From contig JAEZOA010000026.1 in assembly GCA_023441625.1 (NCBI GenBank), positions 1 through 8,030 on the forward strand: DNA of 8,030 bases. The letters are read 5' to 3'. Origin of the DNA: Bacillota bacterium (GTDB lineage Bacteria; Bacillota; Clostridia; Acetivibrionales; DSM-1351). A program made the translations under genes and the position numbers. Numbering within the stretch: position 1 is the first letter of the stretch; each line of letters starts with the position of its first letter. Shown here piece by piece: positions 1-5,647 of the stretch. Below the pieces are notes generated by a model. That model ran no database searches, was not told where the DNA came from, and saw nothing but the letters and a program-made list of their open reading frames with translations.

Positions 1-9
1 ACGCTTCAT
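1..9 (-). CDS. Start of a divergent minus-strand gene (partial, 3 codons)
   Basis: Only the first three codons (Met-Lys-Arg) are in the window. The start is supported by a perfect AGGAGG ribosome binding site at 18-23, eight bases upstream of the ATG (minus strand), and by a good sigma-70-type promoter further upstream at 68-96. The product cannot be identified. The gene is divergent from the recombinase operon and could be a resident chromosomal gene beside the element or part of it; the window does not decide this. Confidence 0.6.
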
Positions 10-17
10 ATATGATG

Positions 18-23
18 CCTCCT
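18..23 (-). promoter_or_regulatory. Ribosome binding site of the divergent gene
   Basis: The minus strand reads AGGAGG, then eight bases, then ATG at 9-7. This full match to the anti-Shine-Dalgarno sequence is the main reason for calling a gene start at the window edge. Confidence 0.6.
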
Positions 24-67
24 GTGTTTTTGATTTGTGGTTACTTGACCGGCAACTCACATTTCAA

Positions 68-96
68 ATTTTACAGTGTGGCATCTATTTTTTCAA
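68..96 (-). promoter_or_regulatory. Sigma-70/SigA-type promoter for the divergent gene
   Basis: On the minus strand, TTGAAA (96-91) and TAAAAT (73-68) are separated by exactly 17 bases, five of six matches to each consensus hexamer. Transcription would start near 61, giving a leader of about 50 bases before the ATG at 9. Confidence 0.6.
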
Positions 97-336
97 AGTT
101 CATTTATTTTCTTTACAGGAATGCTCCTAAAGATTTAAATATTTTAGATAATCAATCCACACCATATAATCCTGTACCAACACAATTCCGATTTATCCAT
201 CTATTAATTTCACTTCAGGAAAATCCTATCGCTTTATTAAATATTTTAACCTTGCAATAATTTGTTTCCATATTACTCTTATTTTACCACAATTCAACAT
301 CTTTTTGTAGCAAATATCTACATCTTTAGCAACCGA
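97..336. other. AT-rich intergenic region, no supported gene
   Basis: No convincing gene is seen. An open frame at 12-260 (+) has no ribosome binding site, overlaps the leader and promoter of the minus-strand gene, and has no recognisable motif. The stretch holds short imperfect repeats near 297-332, listed separately. If the operon belongs to a mobile element, its left end most likely lies here, but no boundary can be seen from this side alone. Confidence 0.5.
297..332. repeat. Imperfect direct repeat with a nested inverted repeat
   Basis: ACATCTTT-(TTGT)-AGCAA at 297-313 recurs as ACATCTTTAGCAA at 320-332, lacking four bases. Nested in it, TGTAG (306-310) and CTACA (318-322) form an inverted repeat around a 7-base spacer. 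It ends just before the candidate promoter of the recombinase operon. It could be an operator or a recombinase arm or core site, but in such AT-rich DNA it may be chance. Confidence 0.3.
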
Positions 337-364
337 TTGAGTATTTTAATTTTTATGTTTTAAT
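337..364 (+). promoter_or_regulatory. Candidate promoter of the recombinase operon
   Basis: TTGAGT (337-342) and TTTAAT (359-364) are 16 bases apart, and a TG one base before the -10 (356-357) makes it an extended -10 element. Transcription would begin near 371, leaving a leader of roughly 105 bases before the first gene at 477. Other AT-rich -10-like sequences occur between 390 and 425, so the choice is tentative. Confidence 0.4.
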
Positions 365-431
365 CTGATTTATTTTTTGTTTTCCAATGTATATATTTCA
401 AAATTATGTCCACACTTATAAATAAATCAAA

Positions 432-450
432 TTAAATTCATTTAAATTCA
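432..450. repeat. Tandem 9-base repeat, one helical turn apart
   Basis: TTAAATTCA occurs at 432-440 and again at 442-450, a 10-base period that puts both copies on the same face of the helix. It lies in the leader just before the first recombinase gene. It could be a regulator or recombinase binding site, or simply AT-rich leader sequence. Confidence 0.3.
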
Positions 451-465
451 ATCTATTTTGTTTGT

Positions 466-469
466 GGAG
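466..469 (+). promoter_or_regulatory. Ribosome binding site fixing the recombinase start
   Basis: GGAG, followed by seven bases, precedes the ATG at 477. This favours 477 over the in-frame TTG at 462, which would place the ribosome binding site inside the coding region. Confidence 0.6.
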
Positions 470-476
470 CAATTAT

Positions 477-1619
477 ATGGAAACACATTTAAAGAGCAAA
501 TTAAAATTAGTAGTAAATAGTAGTGTACATCACGAAAACGCTCAACCAAATAAGGGTAATAGTATTAGTCTTGAAGAAGATACCTATACGCAAATACTAA
601 ACGCATACACCAACAGACTTATGGCTAGGCGTCTTAAGCCATCAAGTATAAAGACCACTATTAATACTATAAATGACTTGTTTCTATTTACAAATAAATA
701 TCCATGGGATTGGACAGCTGAGGCTTTCGATGAATGGTGTGCTTATTTATATAGAGAAAGAAATAATTGTGAAGCAACTCAACGTCATAAGCAAAATATG
801 GTATCGCGATTTCAATCTTTCTTAGTTGAGTCTCCACAACTTAGTGAGCTTTGCAAAGTAAATTTTGGTAAAAAGCCTTTGCTAATTTGCTCAGAGGATA
901 ACCTCATACCACACAAAGTTCCTGATGAAAACAAAGAAAAACGTTTAGCTTTTACAAAAGATCATCTTAAATGCTTATGGTCATACTTTGATGAGCAAAT
1001 AGCTTTTGCATACAAAAATAAATCCAAAAGTTTAAAGGTACTACAAAGAGACAAGGTGTTATACCTCATCATTTATTACTATGGGCTAAGAGCAAATGAA
1101 GTTTCTATGCTAGACACAACTGACTTTTTATATAACCCTAAACGCCCTGAATGGGATAACTTTGGAGGTGTAATCGTCAGATTTGGGAAGGCTAGTGGAG
1201 GTAGTCCTCCAAAACGTCGAACTGTTTGGACTATTTCAGAAACATCGGTTGAATATTTAAGGTGGTATCTCGAAAGTATCAGACCATTATTTGGTTTTGA
1301 TGAAAGTAAGAGTTTATTTCTTACGGAACGTGGATGCCGTATGAATCCAAAGACTATTACTCAGAATTTTAAAGAACACCTTAAGTGTGCTGGTCTTCCA
1401 TATGAAAATTATTCAACTCATTGTCTCAGACATAGTTATATAAGCCATTTATCTGAAGACTTAGAAATCAGTCCAAGATTTATTCAAGAACAAGTAGGCC
1501 ACACTTATTTAGCTACGACACAAATATATACTCACCTTTCAGATTCTTTTGTAACAAAACAACTTACAAATGTAATAGACCGCCAGTTAGCAAAATTCTT
1601 ACCGAAGGGATGTAATTAA
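477..1619 (+). CDS. Tyrosine recombinase (integrase), catalytically complete
   Basis: This 380-residue site-specific recombinase would cut and rejoin DNA through a 3'-phosphotyrosine intermediate. A SAM-like core-binding domain lies at about residues 33-130 and the catalytic domain at about 155-370. All catalytic residues are visible: Arg205 in YYGLRANEV, Lys238 in RFGKASGG, His315 and Arg318 in HCLRHSY, His342 in QVGHTYL and the nucleophile Tyr351 in QIYTHL. The stretch SGGSPPKRRTV and the WDW motif in the core-binding domain resemble, from memory, actinobacterial integrases that head operons with an HTH protein and a zinc-finger integrase. It is first in a five-gene operon and ends two bases before the next start. 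It is the only member here expected to do the chemistry. Family assignment is firm; target site and direction of reaction are unknown. Confidence 0.95.
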   Translation: METHLKSKLKLVVNSSVHHENAQPNKGNSISLEEDTYTQILNAYTNRLMARRLKPSSIKTTINTINDLFLFTNKYPWDWTAEAFDEWCAYLYRERNNCEATQRHKQNMVSRFQSFLVESPQLSELCKVNFGKKPLLICSEDNLIPHKVPDENKEKRLAFTKDHLKCLWSYFDEQIAFAYKNKSKSLKVLQRDKVLYLIIYYYGLRANEVSMLDTTDFLYNPKRPEWDNFGGVIVRFGKASGGSPPKRRTVWTISETSVEYLRWYLESIRPLFGFDESKSLFLTERGCRMNPKTITQNFKEHLKCAGLPYENYSTHCLRHSYISHLSEDLEISPRFIQEQVGHTYLATTQIYTHLSDSFVTKQLTNVIDRQLAKFLPKGCN

Positions 1620-1621
1620 AA

Positions 1622-2236
1622 ATGATTGAAACCAGTATCTTTAATAGATTTACTTATCCAAAATCAAAAGAGTTTTGGAATTCCTTTGAAATAATATCAG
1701 AAGAATATTCTTCTGACTCTCTTAATTACATTACAGTTAAAAGAGACAAAATTATTTTTCAATTATGCTATTCATACGGTCTAAGAATTGAAGAAGTATT
1801 AAACTTAACCCTAATTGATTTTAACTTTAGCGATCAGTCTCTAGAATCATACGGCAACATTTATATTCAAAACGTAAATAACAGGCTTATATATCCTCTA
1901 TTCCATGAAGCAACAGAGGATATACGTAAATATCTTGATATTATCAGTCTTAATAGCAAACCCTGTAACAGCAAATTATTTTCAACCATTAAGGGTAATA
2001 TTCTATCTCAACATTATATAAACAATAGATTAAGAATTTACAATTCAAAGCTCCCATTGGTACAGAGAATTGAAAGCATAAACCTTTTCCGGCAATATTA
2101 TATAGCTGATATTTTAAGGATTAAAGGTCTTTCTCAGAGTTTTATAAATAATCAAATCGGTAATAATATATCAAATAATCAAGTTTATTTGCACTTACAA
2201 CCTAATAAAACTTATTTAGGAGGTAATTATGTTTAA
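1622..2236 (+). CDS. Degenerate tyrosine-recombinase catalytic-domain-like protein
   Basis: At 204 residues it corresponds to a tyrosine-recombinase catalytic domain alone, with no core-binding domain. Visible matches are Arg55 in SYGLRIEEVLNL, Arg157 in NLFRQYY and Tyr189 in NQVYLHL. The two catalytic histidines are asparagine (Asn154 for the H of HxxR; Asn181 after Gly180), no clear beta-hairpin lysine is seen, and the Gly-to-Tyr spacing is one residue shorter than in the upstream integrase. Strand cleavage by the normal mechanism is therefore doubtful, and a structural or regulatory partner of the integrase is more likely (inference). An AAGGG about 12 bases upstream is a modest ribosome binding site, and the start follows the integrase stop by two bases, suggesting coupling. 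Its tail overlaps the next gene by eight bases. It does not look like a fresh frameshift product, because both ends are tightly packed into the operon. Confidence 0.75.
   Translation: MIETSIFNRFTYPKSKEFWNSFEIISEEYSSDSLNYITVKRDKIIFQLCYSYGLRIEEVLNLTLIDFNFSDQSLESYGNIYIQNVNNRLIYPLFHEATEDIRKYLDIISLNSKPCNSKLFSTIKGNILSQHYINNRLRIYNSKLPLVQRIESINLFRQYYIADILRIKGLSQSFINNQIGNNISNNQVYLHLQPNKTYLGGNYV
2218..2223 (+). promoter_or_regulatory. Ribosome binding site of the HTH gene
   Basis: A full AGGAGG stands five bases before the ATG at 2229, inside the last codons of the preceding gene. It is the strongest site in the operon apart from that at 4487, so the HTH protein may be made in greater amounts than its neighbours. 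Confidence 0.65.
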
Positions 2237-2585
2237 GTGGAGATTAAAAGAAAAAATGGCTGAGAAAGGGATATGGCGGTGTACAGACTTAACAAAATTA
2301 TTAAATGCTCATGGAGTCAACATTACTTCTTCAATGGTCACATTAATTGTTGATAAAATGCCAGAAAGAATCAATACTAAGGTGCTTGATGCTTTATGCG
2401 ATATTCTTGAATGTACACCTGCTGATATTATGGTACACACTTCATCCGGTAAGAATGCTGAAAAATTACTAAAAGCAGTTGGTGATGAGATTGGTATTAA
2501 GCCTGGTCCAAAACCCCGTAAGAAATCAGAGCAGTCTGATATACCTACTTCTATACTGGGTCCAAAAGGTGGTGTAATTAATTAA
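2229..2585 (+). CDS. Small Cro/C1-type helix-turn-helix protein
   Basis: This 118-residue protein has a Cro/C1-like DNA-binding fold at about residues 4-68. It starts WRLKEKMAEKGI, with a recognition-helix region near ITSSMVTLIVD and the typical closing helix VLDALCDILECTPADIM. The tail (about 80-118) is basic and proline/glycine-rich (KPGPKPRKK), loosely like a minor-groove-binding AT hook. It overlaps the upstream gene by eight bases and the downstream gene by one (TAATG), so the three are probably translated in coupling. In related integrase operons a small HTH protein sits in the same place, just ahead of the zinc-finger integrase. A role as repressor of the operon or as architectural factor in the recombination complex is inference. 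Confidence 0.85.
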   Translation: MFKWRLKEKMAEKGIWRCTDLTKLLNAHGVNITSSMVTLIVDKMPERINTKVLDALCDILECTPADIMVHTSSGKNAEKLLKAVGDEIGIKPGPKPRKKSEQSDIPTSILGPKGGVIN

Positions 2586-4483
2586 TGTCTGAAAATAGTT
2601 GGTCAAGTAAATACTCTAGTTGCATAAAATGCAATACTACTAATCATCCACATAAAGCAAAAGGTCTTTGTACTTCTTGTTATCAAAAAGAGCATTCATA
2701 CCCTCAGAAAATTTGTAGCATTTGTGGTAATCTCGCTAGAGTTCATAAGAAAGTAGATGGTAAGGCTATATGTCGTAAATGTTATAAACAACCAATACAT
2801 ACTTGTAGTATCTGTAATAAACAATCTTCTGCAGCTGTTAAGCTGAGCATAGCTGAATTTGTATGTGACTCATGTTATATAAAGCATTATAGGAATAAGC
2901 AAATTTGTTCTATTTGTGGCAAATCAGAATTACTTGCAATTAACTCAATAGATAAAAAGGTATGTATAAAATGTTATTCTTCACCAAACAACCTATGTTC
3001 TAGATGTGGCAGGAGTATAGAGTCCCCATATGTATTAAATGGAGCCCATGTATGTAGCCGTTGTTATGAAAATTTCAGACAAAATAATATTTCTACCATT
3101 GATGTAAGTAGAAACTCCTATATTTGTAGCATTTGCGGTAAACAGAACTCAGTTCAACATATCTATAGTGATAATTCTGTAATATGTCCGGACTGTGCTA
3201 AGCAACAATCAGATATATGTTATTCCTGTTACAATCCACTGTTGCCTATTTATTCTCATTTAGATGCTAAACCATATTGCCGTAATTGCTATCATAAGCA
3301 AAAATTTATAGCTATATTTACAAACCTTAAGAAGAATTGGTGTGAGATTTTCACTTCGATTATGGAAGATTATTTTAACAACAAAGCCTTAACAGCCTCA
3401 TATGAAAGCATTTGGACACAAGTTAAAAAATCAGAGCTTTTGTTAAATGATTTAAATTTAGCATACTCAGATAATAACTATACTTTTACAAGTATTATCT
3501 TTATAAATTTAATTAGTAACTATTCCTCGCATAAACTATTTATTAATGACCTAATAGCATTTTTATATTCAAAAAGTATTTTTGTAGATTATGATAATGG
3601 CTTATTTTTACTTAACAATCTAAATGAACAAATTAGCAAATTGTCAACTAATCTCCAAAATACAATAGCAACATATAAAGAAGGATTGCTTAGTAAATTA
3701 AAAAGATATACAGAAAGAGGATGGGTTTTTAAAGATTCCAGATTTACTTATTATACCTGCTACCTATATCTATTGACAGCTATTAGATTTTTAAATTTTT
3801 GTTATACATTATTGGACATTGGACAATCAACCCAAATTAACAATCAAACACTAGATGCCTATATACGTCTTAAACCCTATGACAAAGGCAATCTAAGACA
3901 TTTTGTAAAGTATATAAACAAAAATAAATTAACCTTTACTCTACTGTATCTTCCATGCTCAAACTATAGGCATGATTTAAATGTAAGCCTTAGTGATAAT
4001 AAGCAGAAACAATTACTTGAGGTATGCCTATATAATTCAAATATTAGACTTAGGGATAGAATAATAATTATTCTAATGCTTCTTTATGGACTTACCCCCC
4101 AAGATATCAGACAATTAAAAATAAGTAATTTTTCTTTCACTAAATCAGAAAGCAAAACTAAAATTAATCTATGTTTTAAAAAAACTAATCACGAAATACC
4201 AGAAATAATTATTTTTTTATTTATAGAATATTTAAACACCTTAAATTCGAATAACGAATATGCTTTTCCTGGCAGACATACTAGCACTGCAATATCATTA
4301 AGCTCAGTTTGTAGAATTGTTAGTGCATTTGATGTTACAGCGACAGAGTTATATTACACGGCAGTAAATAACGCTATGATAAACGGATTATATCATCCAG
4401 CATTATTAATGAAGAATTTTGGAATTAACCACTTGACTGCAACGAGATACTATAAATTAATAAGATCATTCTATGAGTTTTAA
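2585..4483 (+). CDS. Zinc-finger protein fused to a degenerate tyrosine-recombinase fold
   Basis: The 632-residue protein has three parts. Residues 13-235 hold seven CxxC-x(12-16)-CxxC zinc-binding units, most starting CSIC and closing with CxxCY. Residues 236-360 are a helical linker. About 360-460 resembles a recombinase core-binding domain and about 470-632 a catalytic domain, recognised by RDRIIIILMLLYGLTPQDI and the end GINHLTATRYYKLI. Set against the integrase at 477, the first Arg is Thr504, the HxxR pair is replaced (about Thr and Tyr), the second His is Ile614, and only the tyrosine position is kept (Tyr623). It should bind DNA but not recombine it alone; a targeting or scaffold subunit is inferred. 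The start overlaps the HTH stop by one base, with GGTGG at 2568-2572. Database annotation may read simply site-specific integrase. Confidence 0.8.
   Translation: MSENSWSSKYSSCIKCNTTNHPHKAKGLCTSCYQKEHSYPQKICSICGNLARVHKKVDGKAICRKCYKQPIHTCSICNKQSSAAVKLSIAEFVCDSCYIKHYRNKQICSICGKSELLAINSIDKKVCIKCYSSPNNLCSRCGRSIESPYVLNGAHVCSRCYENFRQNNISTIDVSRNSYICSICGKQNSVQHIYSDNSVICPDCAKQQSDICYSCYNPLLPIYSHLDAKPYCRNCYHKQKFIAIFTNLKKNWCEIFTSIMEDYFNNKALTASYESIWTQVKKSELLLNDLNLAYSDNNYTFTSIIFINLISNYSSHKLFINDLIAFLYSKSIFVDYDNGLFLLNNLNEQISKLSTNLQNTIATYKEGLLSKLKRYTERGWVFKDSRFTYYTCYLYLLTAIRFLNFCYTLLDIGQSTQINNQTLDAYIRLKPYDKGNLRHFVKYINKNKLTFTLLYLPCSNYRHDLNVSLSDNKQKQLLEVCLYNSNIRLRDRIIIILMLLYGLTPQDIRQLKISNFSFTKSESKTKINLCFKKTNHEIPEIIIFLFIEYLNTLNSNNEYAFPGRHTSTAISLSSVCRIVSAFDVTATELYYTAVNNAMINGLYHPALLMKNFGINHLTATRYYKLIRSFYEF
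2621..3289 (+). repeat. Seven tandem four-cysteine zinc-binding units (in protein)
   Basis: Cysteine pairs fall at residues 13/16-29/32, 44/47-63/66, 74/77-94/97, 108/111-127/130, 138/141-157/160, 181/184-201/204 and 212/215-232/235. Spacing between units is irregular, and an insertion of about ten residues precedes the sixth. In the sixth unit the usual tyrosine after the last cysteine is alanine. All 28 zinc ligands are present, so the array is probably folded and functional. Confidence 0.8.
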
Positions 4484-4486
4484 TTT

Positions 4487-4491
4487 GGAGG
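4487..4491 (+). promoter_or_regulatory. Ribosome binding site fixing the start at 4497
   Basis: GGAGG stands five bases before the ATG at 4497 and lies just after the stop of the preceding gene. It favours 4497 over the in-frame ATG at 4473, which overlaps the preceding gene and has no comparable site. Confidence 0.7.
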
Positions 4492-4496
4492 ATATA

Positions 4497-5615
4497 ATGG
4501 AAGTATTAAATACAACATGTTCAAAATGCAATACGCTTAGTACAATAGAGAAAATTATAAAAGGCAAACCAGTCTGTAATTTCTGTTTTAAGAAATTTTA
4601 TAACCCTTGTGATATTTGTAAAAATTATGTTACTTTTATTAAAAATGTAGACACTAAATTAATCTGTTCATCATGTTATAATAAATTTTACCGCCCAAAA
4701 AAAGTATGCTCAATATGTAATAAATTAAATATTGTTACTAAATTTGATGAAGGAAGACCAGTATGCGGAAATTGCTATCGTAAATTATATCAACCATTGA
4801 AAACTTGTCATGTTTGTCATCAAGAGCGAAAATCATTCAAAAATATTGACAAAAAATCTGTTTGTAAATCCTGTTATTATGAGTTTTATTGCCCAAAACA
4901 TCCTTGTTCTATCTGTAATAAACTTGCTACTACTACAAAATATGATAATGGAAAACCGATTTGTGCCTCTTGCTATCAAAAGTATTATGTTCCACGAAAA
5001 ACTTGTAATATCTGTAATAAAGAATATAAGACTCTGCGTAAAGTTAATGATAAATTTGTATGTCCAACTTGTTGTTATAAATTATATGGTGTTTGTGTAA
5101 AGTGTGGAAAATCAGCTAAAGGTATACTGTTTTATAATAATATGTGTTCCGATTGTTGGTATACTATTAAAATTGATAGTCTGCTTCTAGAAAGTAAAAA
5201 TTTACTTACAAATAACTATGTTTATAACTTGTTTGCTGAATATACAAAAATGATTAATGCATATAGAAAGCCATCAAGTTCATATGAAAACATACAGAAT
5301 AGAATTGAGATATTTAGGAAAATGAATGATATAGTACATTCAGAAAAGGATATAACTCAAGAAATTATAGATAGATTAATTGATCAATTTAATAGGCATT
5401 CACTTTGTCCTATTATAAATTTCTTTATTAAAATAAATATATTAAAGCCAGTTTCTTCAATGGAAAGATTTAATAAATTACGTTCTAAATTTATAGAAAA
5501 ATTACCTGTCGCTTTTAGTAACATTTTAAAAGAGTATACTAATCAACTTATAAATCTTTCTGAAAAATATGAGAAGAATGGTAAGCGCTCTACAATAGAG
5601 TGCCTTTTAAATTGA
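4497..5615 (+). CDS. Second zinc-finger recombinase-like gene, cut at its 3' end by IS66
   Basis: The frame encodes 372 residues. Seven CxxC-x(13-15)-CxxC units occupy residues 8-220, followed by a helical region to about 362. The last 10 codons, and the last two bases of codon 362, come from the IS66 end that begins at 5581. Native sequence ends at Asn361. The helical region is collinear with that of the 632-residue neighbour: from the last finger cysteine to a shared glycine is 142 residues here and 144 there. The segments around LIDQFNRHSL and LISNYSSHKL align, and ILKEYTNQLINLSEKYEKNG aligns without gaps to the neighbour's stretch ending YTERG (Gly379). The neighbour's core-binding domain starts at that point. 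The original gene therefore probably encoded a second zinc-finger tyrosine-recombinase-like protein, and the product here is its N-terminal half. Whether the truncated protein still binds DNA or interferes with its partner is unknown. Confidence 0.8.
   Translation: MEVLNTTCSKCNTLSTIEKIIKGKPVCNFCFKKFYNPCDICKNYVTFIKNVDTKLICSSCYNKFYRPKKVCSICNKLNIVTKFDEGRPVCGNCYRKLYQPLKTCHVCHQERKSFKNIDKKSVCKSCYYEFYCPKHPCSICNKLATTTKYDNGKPICASCYQKYYVPRKTCNICNKEYKTLRKVNDKFVCPTCCYKLYGVCVKCGKSAKGILFYNNMCSDCWYTIKIDSLLLESKNLLTNNYVYNLFAEYTKMINAYRKPSSSYENIQNRIEIFRKMNDIVHSEKDITQEIIDRLIDQFNRHSLCPIINFFIKINILKPVSSMERFNKLRSKFIEKLPVAFSNILKEYTNQLINLSEKYEKNGKRSTIECLLN
4518..5156 (+). repeat. Seven tandem zinc-binding units with 33-residue period
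   Basis: First cysteines are at residues 8, 38, 71, 104, 137, 170 and 200, so the middle units repeat exactly every 33 residues (99 bases). Units alternate in type: 1, 3 and 5 end with a G(K/R)P(V/I)C signature, while 2, 4 and 6 carry (N/K)(V/I)(D/N)xKxxC instead. This points to growth by duplication of a two-finger, 66-residue block. The seventh unit is shorter and closes with CW. The bases have diverged, so this is a protein repeat rather than a recent DNA repeat. Confidence 0.8.
5573..5580. other. Predicted IS66 target-site duplication (one copy)
   Basis: IS66 elements usually duplicate 8 bp of target. The eight bases before the IS end are GAAGAATG. The second copy should flank the far end of the element, outside this window, so the duplication is predicted rather than seen. 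Confidence 0.45.
5581..5604. repeat. IS66 terminal sequence with internal hairpin
   Basis: The terminus starts GTAAGCG. Directly inside, GCGCTCTA (5585-5592) and TAGAGTGC (5596-5603) pair around a 3-base loop, with one G-T wobble. Four Ts follow at 5605, so in the plus direction it could also act as a weak terminator for the interrupted operon. The matching inverted repeat at the other end is outside the window and cannot be compared. Confidence 0.55.
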
Positions 5616-5641
5616 AAAAGGATCAGCTATACTGCCGATCC
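5615..5641 (-). terminator. Rho-independent terminator of the IS66 operon
   Basis: On the minus strand, seven bases beyond the tnpC stop codon, GGATCGGC and GCTGATCC form an 8-bp stem (one A-C mismatch) around a 6-base loop, directly followed by TTTTT. Position, stem and T-run all fit an intrinsic terminator for tnpC. Confidence 0.75.
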
Positions 5642-5647
5642 CCAATG

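Noticed and set aside
12..260. Open frame of 82 residues on the plus strand
   Set aside because: It has no ribosome binding site, overlaps the leader and promoter of a better supported minus-strand gene, and has no recognisable motif.
462..476. Longer integrase start at TTG 462
   Set aside because: GGAG at 466-469 is correctly spaced for ATG 477 and would be inside the gene if 462 were used.
4473..4496. Longer start at ATG 4473 for the second zinc-finger gene
   Set aside because: GGAGG at 4487-4491 sits five bases before ATG 4497; 4473 lacks a comparable site and lies within the preceding gene.
4810..5100. Open frame of 96 residues inside the zinc-finger gene
   Set aside because: It is a shadow of the regular 99-base repeat in another frame. 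The cysteine repeats in the main frame clearly mark the real one.
4518..5156. Regularly spaced repeats resembling a CRISPR array
   Set aside because: The 99-base periodicity is a protein repeat with drifting bases; there are no identical repeats or unique spacers.
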